A stretch of 64,000 bases of DNA from Actinomadura nitritigenes (GTDB lineage: Bacteria; Actinomycetota; Actinomycetes; Streptosporangiales; Streptosporangiaceae). Positions 9,052 to 17,921 of the stretch are shown here, piece after piece. The number at the start of each line of letters is the position of its first letter. Position 1 is the stretch's first letter. The translations under genes and the position numbers were made by a program. The DNA is taken from the NCBI RefSeq assembly GCF_017573545.1, contig NZ_JAGEOK010000009.1:186001-250000 (forward strand), written 5' to 3'. The notes under the pieces were generated by a model. That model was not told the DNA's origin. It saw only the letters and a list, made by a program, of their open reading frames with translations, and searched no databases.

Positions 9052-9170
9052 CGGTGCCCTTCCCCCCTTGCCGTCGTGCCCCGGACGAGGAGCATGCCGC
9101 TGTAGCCCTCGCGGAGCGGCTTCCCGTCTATGTCGATCCGGTCGATGTCGATCTCCTCGATCAGGCCGGC
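9048..9170 (-). pseudogene. 3' fragment of methyltransferase-like gene (SCO2525-type)
   Basis: About 40 codons read LIEEIDIDRIDIDGKPLREG then YSGMLLVRGTTARGEGHR and stop, overlapping the next ORF by ATGA. An in-frame TAG occurs at the junction with the IS5 fragment, so the rest of the gene is gone. The closing 'GMLLVRGT' strand resembles the last strand of class I methyltransferases, and position in the cluster fits SCO2525. The family assignment is inference from position and this short strand. Confidence 0.5.
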
Positions 9171-9801
9171 CTACTACTTCGCCGCCTGGCGCGACGACGG
9201 CACCGACCAGACCCTCCACGACCTGCTGCGCCGCCAGGTCCGCGAGGCCGTCGGCCGTGCCGAGGACCCCACCGCCACCAGCATGGACACCCGGACCGTG
9301 CACTCCGCCGCCGGCGTCCCCGCCGCCACCACCGGACTGGACGCCGGCAGGAGCTCCCGCGGCCGCAAGCGCGGGATCGCCTCCGACGCGCTCGGGCTGG
9401 TGATCGCGGTGACGGTGACCGCCGCGAGCGTGCACGACAACGCCATCGGCATCGATCTGCTGGACAAGGTCGCCATCGACAACCCCTCGGTCACCACCGC
9501 GTGGGTGGACGCCGGGTTCAAGAACGCCGTCGCCGACCACGGCACCGCGCTGGGCATCGAGGTGCAGACCGTGCACCGCGACCCCGACGTCCGGGGGTTC
9601 GCGCCGATCCCCAAGCGGTGGATCGCCGAGCAGGTCTTCGGCACCCTGATGTGGCACCGGCGCCTGGTCCGCGACTACGAACGCTCGCCGGCCACCGCCG
9701 AGTCCCGCGTCTACCGGGCGATGACGGCCAACATGACCCGCCGCCTCACCCGCACCGCCACACCCACCTGGCGGCCCGCGGCCGCCGCCCCGGCGGCGTG
9801 A
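9171..9801 (+). pseudogene. IS5-family transposase, 5'-truncated
   Basis: The translation YYFAAWRDDGTDQTLHDLL, TSMDTRTVHSAAGVPAATT, GRKRGIASDALGLVIAV and AWVDAGFKNAV is the catalytic core of an IS5-family transposase. DTRTVHS carries the first catalytic Asp and VDAGF the second, with RWIAEQVFGTLMWHR supplying the Glu region. Roughly the first 70 residues are missing, and no start codon or left inverted repeat remains. The left edge interrupts the methyltransferase-like gene on the opposite strand. The element is immobile. Confidence 0.85.
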
Positions 9802-9805
9802 TGAG

Positions 9806-10236
9806 CCCGGTCCGGCCGCCCCCGCGTCCCGAGCGAACTGCCGGCCTACCTGGAGCAATGCGAGCACGACGCGCGGGCCGAAATCGACCGGCTACAGGCG
9901 GCCATCACCGAGATGACCGAGCAACTCGACCACGCCCGGCAACACGGGGACCGGCTCGCCCTCACCCGCCGGACCCTGCAGGAGATCACCGGAACCGAAC
10001 CCGACGACACCACCGGGCACATCGACACGCTCCCGCCCGCCTACCGCGACATCCTGGCCGTCTTCATCCGCACCACCGGCGCGCTACGGGCCGAAGACCT
10101 GCGCCAGGCCCTGCACACCGGCACCGAACCCCGGCACGTCGAAGCCATGCGCGCCGAACTCAAGCGCCTGGTCGGACGCGACATCCTCACCGAACCCGAA
10201 CCCGGCTCATTCGCCATCAATCCAGACAAGCCCTAA
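9806..10236 (+). pseudogene. C-terminal fragment, coiled coil plus basic tail
   Basis: An open frame without a clear start runs from just after the IS5 transposase stop. It reads ELPAYLEQCEHDARAEI with a heptad-rich helix, then LPPAYRDILAVFIRTTGALR and MRAELKRLVGRDILTEPEPG. The second half looks like a winged-helix or replication/transposition-accessory tail. The first internal ATG is at 9913 (107 residues). I do not recognise the family. Its position beside the IS5 fragment suggests it is the surviving 3' end of another mobile-element gene. Confidence 0.45.
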
Positions 10237-10426
10237 CGAAGCTCCCTCTCAGGTGGTGTTGCCACCAAACGCTCGCGCCGGACAGTCCTAGTAGGTTCCT
10301 GAACGTACAGGACCAGAAAGCCGTTGTGTGCCCCGTGCCAGATGCCCCTGTGTCCCGACAAAGGCAGCGGAAAATATGGCTTAGGACGTCCGGTTTCGTG
10401 GCTGTGAATTTGCTGGAAGTAACACA

Positions 10427-12367
10427 ATGCAACGAGAAAGGCACCACGTGACCACAGATATCGAAATGCAGGCCGACGCCCTTCTGACTAGCGGCCGAAC
10501 CGCGGTTCGCAACGGAACCCATGGCGAGTACTCTAAAGAGCACTTGGCGATGCTCGCGCACTCCCTGACCTTTCGACCGCAGGTGAAATATTCGCCGCTG
10601 AATCGGGTGCGTTCTGAGAAGAGCGATCATATACTCCGCGAACGCTGTGAAGGTGTACTCGAACGGCTTGAATCCTACGCCGCAGAATATAGGAATCGCC
10701 TGGAACTCCAATCGATGGTGGTCCGGCATGTTCTTCATGCCCTGGGGGAAGACGACTACGAGGAACTCGCCAAGCTGGGAATCGACATTTCCTATGCCTG
10801 GTTGGATGACATTCTCAGGACGGCGACCAGTGGGGCATCCGTCATCGGTATCGAAACTGTTGGACCTTACGCCGCCAATCATCTTACCGCCGACGGGTTG
10901 GACATCCGGGCAGAGCGGCTTCCCGCGGATGAACAGATCGGGCTACTACTCGCTGGAATCTTTCGTGACGTCTTCGCGGATTGCGAAAATGTCCGCTGCG
11001 TCGCCCTCATTGACGATCTGACAAGTTATATCCCTGGCCGGGAACTTACCCAGGAGGAGCGCGATCGCTACGTGGTCGCGATAGCTGACATCTTCCGAGA
11101 TTTCGGTGCGATCAAACCGGATGATCGTCCGGGTAAGAACTACATCTTCATCCGGGAAAGCGAGCTGCCGCCTGCGGTAGACGAGTTGGTGCAGCGGCTG
11201 AGGCAGAGTCGTGCGGGAGACGTCGATACGTTGCCCAATGGCGATGTGATCTTCTATCCATCTGAGAGTTTCATCGAAAGACTTGCACTTCTCTCTAACA
11301 ACCGGAGACGAGAATTCCGCCGTCGAGGCGTCCTGGTCAAGCGACAGGGACGGCCCACCTGTCACGCCATGGAGGCCGCCAGCCACTTCCACCCGGCCAG
11401 CCGGGAGATGCAACACGTTATGATGCTGGACCGGTATTTCCAAAGCCAGCAGGATAAGACATACGCACTGGTGCGGGCGATGGAGATCGTTACTCAAGAC
11501 CGATATCACAATCTGTTCTACGACAGTGAGCGACTCTCGCCCGAAGTTATCGTGTATGTCATCTGTGAATTGTTGGCCGAGCAGGCACGCCGACTCTTGG
11601 TATCTCACGACCGGGAGAGCAGTTGGGAACAGTTCGATTCGGATGAATACGTCACCCGCAATTATGGAACTCGTATTCTTCCAGAAGATCGCACTATCAT
11701 CAATATCGTCACGGACCAGCTGGCCCAGCTGAATATTCCGTTCAAGGATGCGAAGCTGGTGGCAGATATCGGATCAGGCCCAAATCTGTATCCGGCGATG
11801 ATCCTCGCACCTTACCTGACTGACGACGGGGCGATTGACCTGATCGAGTACAGCTCGTCGAATCGCTCGTATGTGCAGGCCACGATCGCGCAAACTCCAG
11901 AGGAGAGGAGTGGGGGGATATGGAATAAGTTCGAGGAGTTGATGATCGGTACCGCGGGTGACCAATATTTGGGCTGCCTTGAGCGAGTATGTGAACTTGG
12001 GAACTCCATGCTCGGCTCTGTGTTCGCCCTGCCCAAGAGTCGCTATGATATCGTGAGCTCATATTTTGTCACGGAATCCATAACCAGTTCCCGGCAAGAA
12101 TTCTGGCTAGCGACCCGAAACTTGGCCACAACTGTCCGGCCGGGCGGGATAATCATCGCCGCTCACATGGTGGGTTCGCGAGGATACCAAGCTGGCGAGG
12201 GGACTCATTATCCCGCTGTAGAACTCTCCGTGGAGGAGATTGTTCAGGCGTACCGGGACGCCGGCCTGACATTCAGCCTCTCTGTCGTCGAACAGACGAT
12301 GCTCAAAGCTCGAGACGGGTACCAGAAGATGATGGTGGTCATAGCCCAGCACGGAAACAACAAGTAA
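10427..12367 (+). CDS. Two-part protein: unknown N-terminal half fused to SAM methyltransferase
   Basis: This 646-residue protein starts at ATG 10427 (GGAAGT upstream); GTG 10448 with GAAAGG is an equally good start. Residues from about 430 to the end form a class I SAM methyltransferase. Motif I is LVADIGSGPNLYPAM, followed by IDLIEYSSSNRSYV (acidic motif II) and TTVRPGGIIIAAHMVGS, resembling the NNMT/PNMT-like group. The first 400 residues match nothing I know. They include CVALIDDLTSYIPGRE, GKNYIFIRE, GDVIFYPSESFIERL and VLVKRQGRPTCHA, and look like one or two globular alpha/beta domains. Codon use is strikingly AT-richer than in every neighbour (many GAA, AAT, ATA and CGA codons), so it was acquired by transfer. 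It is flanked by transposon debris and is probably cytosolic. Confidence 0.8.
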   Translation: MQRERHHVTTDIEMQADALLTSGRTAVRNGTHGEYSKEHLAMLAHSLTFRPQVKYSPLNRVRSEKSDHILRERCEGVLERLESYAAEYRNRLELQSMVVRHVLHALGEDDYEELAKLGIDISYAWLDDILRTATSGASVIGIETVGPYAANHLTADGLDIRAERLPADEQIGLLLAGIFRDVFADCENVRCVALIDDLTSYIPGRELTQEERDRYVVAIADIFRDFGAIKPDDRPGKNYIFIRESELPPAVDELVQRLRQSRAGDVDTLPNGDVIFYPSESFIERLALLSNNRRREFRRRGVLVKRQGRPTCHAMEAASHFHPASREMQHVMMLDRYFQSQQDKTYALVRAMEIVTQDRYHNLFYDSERLSPEVIVYVICELLAEQARRLLVSHDRESSWEQFDSDEYVTRNYGTRILPEDRTIINIVTDQLAQLNIPFKDAKLVADIGSGPNLYPAMILAPYLTDDGAIDLIEYSSSNRSYVQATIAQTPEERSGGIWNKFEELMIGTAGDQYLGCLERVCELGNSMLGSVFALPKSRYDIVSSYFVTESITSSRQEFWLATRNLATTVRPGGIIIAAHMVGSRGYQAGEGTHYPAVELSVEEIVQAYRDAGLTFSLSVVEQTMLKARDGYQKMMVVIAQHGNNK

Positions 12368-12447
12368 TCCGTGAGCCTCAGTTATCGGTGGGGTGGCCCG
12401 CAAAGTGCTTGCAATGTCGCGGCGACCAGCTGCCGGCAATTGGAGCG

Positions 12448-12516
12448 GTCTCGTGGCGTGGTCGAGGGCCGCGAGCAGATGGATCTTGCGGCCTGCCGCC
12501 TTGGCCGCGCCGCCGG
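12448..12516 (-). pseudogene. ISAs1-type transposase fragment (3' exon side)
   Basis: Immediately downstream of the group II intron 3' end, the minus strand reads GAAKAAGRKIHLLAALDHAT, matching the 'RKVHLLAAxDHxT' core segment of ISAs1-family transposases. The similarity stops after about 23 residues. With the fragment at 13215-13316 it shows that the intron had inserted into an ISAs1 element that has since decayed. Confidence 0.55.
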
Positions 12517-12517
12517 G

Positions 12518-12590
12518 TAGCCCCGGCACGTTGCCGTGCCGGGCCCCTCAGAACCGTGCGTGCCACTTGTCACGGCACACGGCTCAAGCA
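12518..12590 (-). ncRNA. Group II intron 3' end (domains V and VI)
   Basis: On the minus strand 12585-12546 contains GAGCCGTGTG and CGCACGGTTCTGAGGGG flanking a GTGACAAGTGGCA loop side, the canonical domain V hairpin of bacterial group II introns, with the AGCCG/CGGTTC pairing and a tetraloop-like GACA region. It is followed by a domain VI hairpin (GGCACGGCAACGTGCC, 12540-12525) and a 3' terminus GGGGCTACCCG. This is downstream of the intron-encoded protein remnant, in the correct order. Domains I-III are not present upstream of the ORF, so the ribozyme is not functional. Confidence 0.8.
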
Positions 12591-13209
12591 AGCCCCGATG
12601 GGCGGGTGGAACGTTTTCCTTGCGTGCGGAGTGTGGGCGCTGGGTCAGCGGTGTTCGGCGGAAGGTGTCGGTGCCGTCTCAGTGCCCAGTAGGTGGTGAG
12701 GTCGGGGTCGTCGGGTGACGCTGCCCCATCCACCATCTGGTGCCTCTTGATCGGCGTCCAGGCCAGCTTGGTCATGTAGGCGCCGGTTTCCCGGTCTCCG
12801 AAGACCCAGCGGTCGTTCCTGGCCGGATGGAACTTGCCGAGGTAGCGTTCGGTGATCCATGCCGGCGACTTGTTCTTGTGCCGATGCTTGGCCCACCTCG
12901 TCAACGTCCACCACAGGGTGTGGTCGATGGAGGCGAACGTCTGCTTGGACCCCGCTGTCCGGTGGTAGGCCGCCCAGCCGCGCAGGACCGGGTTGAGTTT
13001 CCCGATCACCGCAGGCGCGTTCGCTCCGTAAAGTCGGCATCCACGATCCAGGCCCGCTTGGGTCGCTTGCCCTTGCAGACCCCGAAGATCGCTTCGGTCG
13101 CATCATGGCACCCGCGGCCGGGCCGGAAGCCGTAGCCGCGCGGCTCGGGCTCCAGCGCGTTGAGGACCACCGCCTGGCAGGCGCGGTCCCACCCGAACAA
13201 GAAGGTCAT
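12584..13209 (-). pseudogene. Group II intron reverse transcriptase/maturase, internally deleted
   Basis: Two pieces are seen. From 13209: AVVLNALEPEPRGYGFRPGR then CHDATEAIFGVCKGKRP and WIVDADFT, which are RT blocks 1-3. A frame break at about 13020 then joins to IGKLNPVLRGWAAYHRTAGS, HTLWWTLTRWAKHRHKNKSP and FGDRETGAYMTKLAWTPIKR, which is the maturase X and DNA-binding part. The catalytic YxDD block and fingers/palm blocks 4-7 are deleted, and the HNH endonuclease end is absent. The protein cannot work. Similar bacterial intron proteins are about 400-600 residues. Confidence 0.88.
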
Positions 13210-13214
13210 CGGTG

Positions 13215-13316
13215 TCAGTTTCGCATGCCCGCGCGGTCCCGTCTCTGCTGGATGGCCTGGAGGGCCTGACCGATCCGCGCAGGACCCGGGGATGCTGGAA
13301 GCGTGAGAACTCCCAT
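13215..13316 (-). pseudogene. ISAs1-type transposase fragment (5' exon side)
   Basis: The minus strand reads GQALQAIQQRRDRAGMRN and then stops. This resembles the 'xALxAIPDPRDRRGxRH' N-terminal segment of ISAs1-family transposases. It lies on the other side of the intron relic from the fragment at 12448-12516, and together they mark the target of the intron. The alternative is that it belongs to an unrelated small ORF beginning at 13462 (MREFKRERRPVPITT). Confidence 0.4.
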
Positions 13317-13728
13317 GATCCCGAACAGAAGGTCATCTTCGTTCCGGCGCGTGCTCGGTGAAATCGACGTTTCGTGTTCGCCGTGTCGCTCACGATCACG
13401 GGCGGCGGGCGGCGCCGTGGTGATCGGTACGGGCCGCCGCTCTCGCTTGAACTCGCGCATCGATGTCCCTTCGTTTCTCCCGGGATCCGCGAGGATCACG
13501 ACCGGGGTTCGGAAATGCTTTCCGGGCGGCACGGCTCGGGAGCCACCAGAGGACTGTCCGTCGCGACCGCCCGTCGGCAAGGCGAAGTCGTCGCGCGTGC
13601 CGGCGAGTTCCATGGAACGAGGTGGTGGCCGCCCCCGCCCTTCTGCGGACAATTCGGAACATCAAGAGATGTCGCCCACAGGTGAGCGGCCGTTCGAGGT
13701 CTCCCTGCCGGAGAAGTGAGGAGCCACC
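13317..13728. other. Island DNA without a firm gene
   Basis: Open frames on both strands overlap here. On the minus strand an ORF begins at 13462 with AGGGA upstream and would fuse to the ISAs1-like fragment. On the plus strand a frame ends with MSPTGERPFEVSLPEK, whose stop lies nine bases before the next start, as if translationally linked to the conjugation ATPase. None has a recognisable family. The DNA probably contains the promoter of the ATPase gene. Confidence 0.4.
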
Positions 13729-15285
13729 ATGGTGCCGGTCGCCTTGCTGGTCGTGATCGCCGCTTTCGTGTCGGCGGCCGGCTATTTCGTGGTACGGCTG
13801 CTCCTGAACGCGCGCCGTCGCCGGACCTTCCGGCGATTGCGGCTCGGCTTCGCGTCCGGCTGGGAGGTCCGCAGGCTGCTGAGCGCGCGGACCGTTCAGA
13901 GTAAGGCGGGCCTTGTCCGCCCGTCTTTCGCGAACCGGCCCAGGCGCGAGGTGAGGCCCGAGGACGTCGGCTTCTGCATCGGACGGGACATCAGGTCCCG
14001 CCGGAAGCTGTACGCGTCCGCCGACGAGTCGGTCGTCGTCGTCGCCGCCCCGCGGCAGGGCAAGGACGTGCACTTCGTCACGCCGTTCACCATCGACGCC
14101 CCGGGCCCGGTCATCGTCACGTCCACCCGGCGGGAGACGTTCGTCAACACCGCCATGGTGCGGGCGCAGCACGGCCGGGTGTACGTGTTCGACCCCTACG
14201 ACTGGACGGGGTGGCCGCACCGGGTGCGCTGGCACTACCTGGAGGGATGCGAGGACGCGAACGTGGTCGGGATCAGATCCGGCGCGCTCGTCTGGGCCTG
14301 CGGCTTCAGGATGGAGAAGGAGGGGGGCCGGGTGGTCGCCGGAGTGACCACCATCGTCCGCTGCCTGCTGCACGCGGGCGCGGTCGGCGGTCTCACCATC
14401 CGGGAGGTGGTGCGCTGGGCCTACGAGGCCAACGCCGACGAGGCGGTGGACATCCTGCGCGAGGCCGAAAGCGAAGGCAGGGGCGCACCGGGTTATGCGG
14501 CGCAGCTGGAGTTCAACAGGCGGGACGAGCGTCTCTGGTCCGGCGTGATGCAGGTCATGAGCTGCTTCTCGATCCCGCGGGTCCTCGACGATCTCTCGCC
14601 GCCTCCCGGTGAGAGGTTGGACTTCAACGAGTTCCTCAAGGGCCGCAACACCATGTACTTCATCACCAAGCAGCACAACGAGCACGGGAGCATCGCGCCG
14701 GTCGTCGCCGACATGGTCGAGGAGTTCTTCGCGCTGGCCCGGCGTGCGGCGAGGATCCAGTCGACCGGCCGCCTCGACCCGCCCCTGACCTTCGAGCTGA
14801 ACCAGGTGACGGACATCTGCCCGCTGCCCGAGCTGCCCACGTACGTGGGGGACTCCGGCGGCTACGGCATCGGCGTGCACACCTACCTGACCTCGATGGC
14901 GGACGCGCGCGCCGAATGGGGACCGCGGGCCGCCGAGCTGTGGGACAACTCCACGTTCCGTGTCATCGCCGGTGGTGGCGGCAGCGCCGCGGATCTCGCC
15001 GAGCTCTCCGAGCTGGTGGGCGGGCAAGGAGGGAGGCCGGCACTGCACCCCGAGGAGATCCGGACCCTGTCCTTCGGGCGAGCCGCCCTCGTCGCGGGCA
15101 CGGCCCGTCCCGTCGAGATGTGGCTCACCCCGTGGTGGAAGCGGGCGGACCGGGACGACATCCTCGCGGGCAGGCACGCGGTCGAGGAGATGATCCGGAG
15201 ACGCGCCGCGGACCGGTGGCCGGCCGCCCGCACCGCTCCCATCGCGATCACGCCGGACGAGGAGGACCCGACGCCCGTCTGGTGA
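13729..15285 (+). CDS. VirD4/TraG-like conjugative coupling ATPase
   Basis: This 518-residue protein begins with a short N-terminal transmembrane helix (VALLVVIAAFVSAAGYFVV), followed by a basic stretch. The Walker A is VVVAAPRQGKDVHF (residues 104-117; GKD replaces the usual GKT/S). The C-terminal half carries the all-helical TraM-recognition/TraG region with FELNQVTDICPLPELP (the Walker B region, with N/Q in place of the expected acidic pair DE) and IGVHTYLTSMADARAEWG. It belongs to the type IV secretory coupling proteins common in actinomycete integrative elements. TGAGGAG precedes the ATG. No relaxase, integrase or other transfer gene survives next to it, so it is an orphan of a lost element. 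Confidence 0.85.
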   Translation: MVPVALLVVIAAFVSAAGYFVVRLLLNARRRRTFRRLRLGFASGWEVRRLLSARTVQSKAGLVRPSFANRPRREVRPEDVGFCIGRDIRSRRKLYASADESVVVVAAPRQGKDVHFVTPFTIDAPGPVIVTSTRRETFVNTAMVRAQHGRVYVFDPYDWTGWPHRVRWHYLEGCEDANVVGIRSGALVWACGFRMEKEGGRVVAGVTTIVRCLLHAGAVGGLTIREVVRWAYEANADEAVDILREAESEGRGAPGYAAQLEFNRRDERLWSGVMQVMSCFSIPRVLDDLSPPPGERLDFNEFLKGRNTMYFITKQHNEHGSIAPVVADMVEEFFALARRAARIQSTGRLDPPLTFELNQVTDICPLPELPTYVGDSGGYGIGVHTYLTSMADARAEWGPRAAELWDNSTFRVIAGGGGSAADLAELSELVGGQGGRPALHPEEIRTLSFGRAALVAGTARPVEMWLTPWWKRADRDDILAGRHAVEEMIRRRAADRWPAARTAPIAITPDEEDPTPVW

Positions 15286-15378
15286 CCCGGCGGCGCCGGC
15301 GGGCGCGGCGCCCCGACCGGGTGCCTGCGTTCACTTCTCGGTTGAGCGCCGCTTAAAGTCGGTGTGAAGGGTTAATGA

Positions 15379-16479
<1,101 letters not shown>

Positions 16480-16507
16480 CCACAAATCCCGCATTCCGGG
16501 CAAACTG

Positions 16508-16555
16508 AACCGATCACGTGGCGGCCCCGTCTGATGGGCCGGCACGTGATCGGTT
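16508..16555 (+). terminator. Stem-loop terminator after asd
   Basis: AACCGATCACGTG (16508-16520) and CACGTGATCGGTT (16543-16555) are a perfect 13-bp inverted repeat. Inside it GGCCCC and GGGCC extend the stem around a small loop. It lies 29 bases beyond the asd stop and is followed by TCTTGGGGG rather than a full T-run. A CACGTG-containing operator is the alternative reading. Confidence 0.75.
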
Positions 16556-16570
16556 CTTGGGGGAGTCCGG

Positions 16571-17188
16571 ATGAGGCGTTCGGCGATCGTGACGGCGGGA
16601 ACGGCGGCGGGGGCGCTGCTGCTGGCCGGCTGCGGGGGCGGCGGTGGCGGCGGGGACGTCAAGGGCGCCGGGACGGCCGAGGTGTCGGCGCCCGCGATCG
16701 GCGCGACCAGCACCCCGAACCTCGGCGGTGGCGGCGGCCGGCCGCCCGCGCCGCGCAGGCCCGGCGCGCAGAACCGGCCGGCGACCCTCGGCCCCCTCGG
16801 CTACGGGCCGCTCCGGCTCGGGATGACGGCCCGGCAGCTGCGCGGCAGCGGCCTGCTCATCGGGAAGGTGCGCGCGGGCGCGACCGGCTGCTCCGGGTAC
16901 GACCTGCGGACGCACCGCACGCCGAAGGGCTCGGCCGGCGTCTACTACTCCCCGCGCCTCGGCATCGCGACGATCTTCGCGGTCGGGGGCATGCGTACCC
17001 CGCAGGGCATCGGCGTCGGCTCCACGCTGGCGCAGGTCCAGCACGCCTACCCGAGGGTGGCGCGCGGCGTGAACGGCTCGTCCGCCCCCGTCCCCGGCAA
17101 CCCGAAGGCCGTCTACAGCCTGCTGCTGTCGGGCGGCCGCGTCACGTCCCTCGCGCTGGACCTCGCCGGCCAGGACTGCCACAACTGA
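16571..17188 (+). CDS. Putative secreted lipoprotein
   Basis: This 205-residue protein has a lipoprotein signal peptide: basic MRRSA, a hydrophobic run, and lipobox LLAGC at about residues 17-21, followed by a glycine-rich linker and a Pro/Arg-rich spacer. The mature domain begins near GPLRLGMTARQLRGSGL, a pattern seen in SmpA/BamE-like or 'GMTxxQ' folds. Two or three Cys (GCSGYDL, QDCHN) may form a disulphide. The ribosome binding site GGGGGAG lies just upstream. The function is unknown; it is probably anchored outside the cytoplasmic membrane. Confidence 0.8.
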   Translation: MRRSAIVTAGTAAGALLLAGCGGGGGGGDVKGAGTAEVSAPAIGATSTPNLGGGGGRPPAPRRPGAQNRPATLGPLGYGPLRLGMTARQLRGSGLLIGKVRAGATGCSGYDLRTHRTPKGSAGVYYSPRLGIATIFAVGGMRTPQGIGVGSTLAQVQHAYPRVARGVNGSSAPVPGNPKAVYSLLLSGGRVTSLALDLAGQDCHN

Positions 17189-17218
17189 CCGGCGTCCCCG
17201 GCCGCGCGGGACGGGCGG

Positions 17219-17437
17219 CTAGCCCGCGCGGCGGCCCCTGACCTCCAGGGAGTCGAGGAGCGCCGCGGTGGAGCGGGCGATCTCCTCCACGGCGCGGTCG
17301 AACGCCTCGGCGTTGTGGGCCGCGGGGGCGCGGAACCCGGAGATCTTGCGGACGTACTGGAGCGCGGCCGCCCGGACGTCCTCGTCGGTCACGTCCTCGC
17401 TGAACGGCGGGCGGAGCGTCTTGATACTGCGGCACAT
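17219..17437 (-). CDS. DUF2277 family protein
   Basis: This 72-residue protein starts MCRSIKTLRPPF and contains ALQYVRKISGFRAP and NAEAFDRAVEEIA, the standard conserved pattern of DUF2277. An ATG at 17437 is the family start. It has no signal peptide or membrane segment. The role is unknown; some annotators place these small proteins near DNA-repair or metal-related genes, which the neighbourhood here does not support or refute. Confidence 0.88.
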   Translation of the reverse strand: MCRSIKTLRPPFSEDVTDEDVRAAALQYVRKISGFRAPAAHNAEAFDRAVEEIARSTAALLDSLEVRGRRAG

Positions 17438-17857
17438 GCGTCCATTGTGACCCGCGCCACCGACAGAACCGCACCCCTGACGGCACGGGACGGCGCCCGG
17501 CGGCCCGGGGGGCTTTCGGGGCCCCGGCGCCCAGCAGAGGTGGGGCGCCGGGGCCCGGCGGGGGGCGGGTCCGCGGGGCGGCGGCGCGCGGGACGGGCCG
17601 AGATCCCGTCCCGCGCGCCCGCCGGCGGCCGGCCCGGCGCGGCCGGGCGGCCACCGGATGCGGCGGCGCGGATACGGCCGGGCGGGGACGGCCGCATCCG
17701 CGAGCGTCCGTCGTCGAAGGCGTCGCGCGGGGGTGTGCGGACGTTCTCGGTGGACTGCCCAAAGGTTCGCCGGACGGGTGGCCGGTGTCAACGAATCCAT
17801 GGGCCACTGGATTTTCAATCCCGGTCAACGGCCCCTCTGAAAACACTGAAAAGCCCG
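17438..17857. other. Intergenic with a 14-bp inverted repeat
   Basis: About 420 bases carry no supported gene. GGGCCCCGGCGCCC (17519-17532) and its exact complement at 17543-17556 form a perfect 14-bp stem around a ten-base loop, lying upstream of the DUF2277 gene. No T-run follows on either strand. It may attenuate or insulate transcription between the DUF2277 and esterase genes. Confidence 0.6.
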
Positions 17858-17918
17858 CCCGACCAGCACGAACGGCGTGCCCCCCGGTGGGGTGGGCACG
17901 CCGTTCGTGCTGGTCGGG
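17858..17918 (-). terminator. 25-bp-stem rho-independent terminator
   Basis: The arms 17858-17882 and 17894-17918 are exact reverse complements over 25 bases, with an 11-base loop. The hairpin begins three bases after the esterase stop codon on the minus strand and is followed there by GCGGGCTTTTC, giving a short T-run. It is one of the longest perfect stems in the window and should end esterase transcription efficiently. Confidence 0.9.
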
Positions 17919-17921
17919 ACG

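Noticed and set aside
12107..12529. Minus-strand 140-codon gene
   Set aside because: It overlaps the methyltransferase fusion antisense; only a short stretch at 12448-12516 resembles ISAs1.
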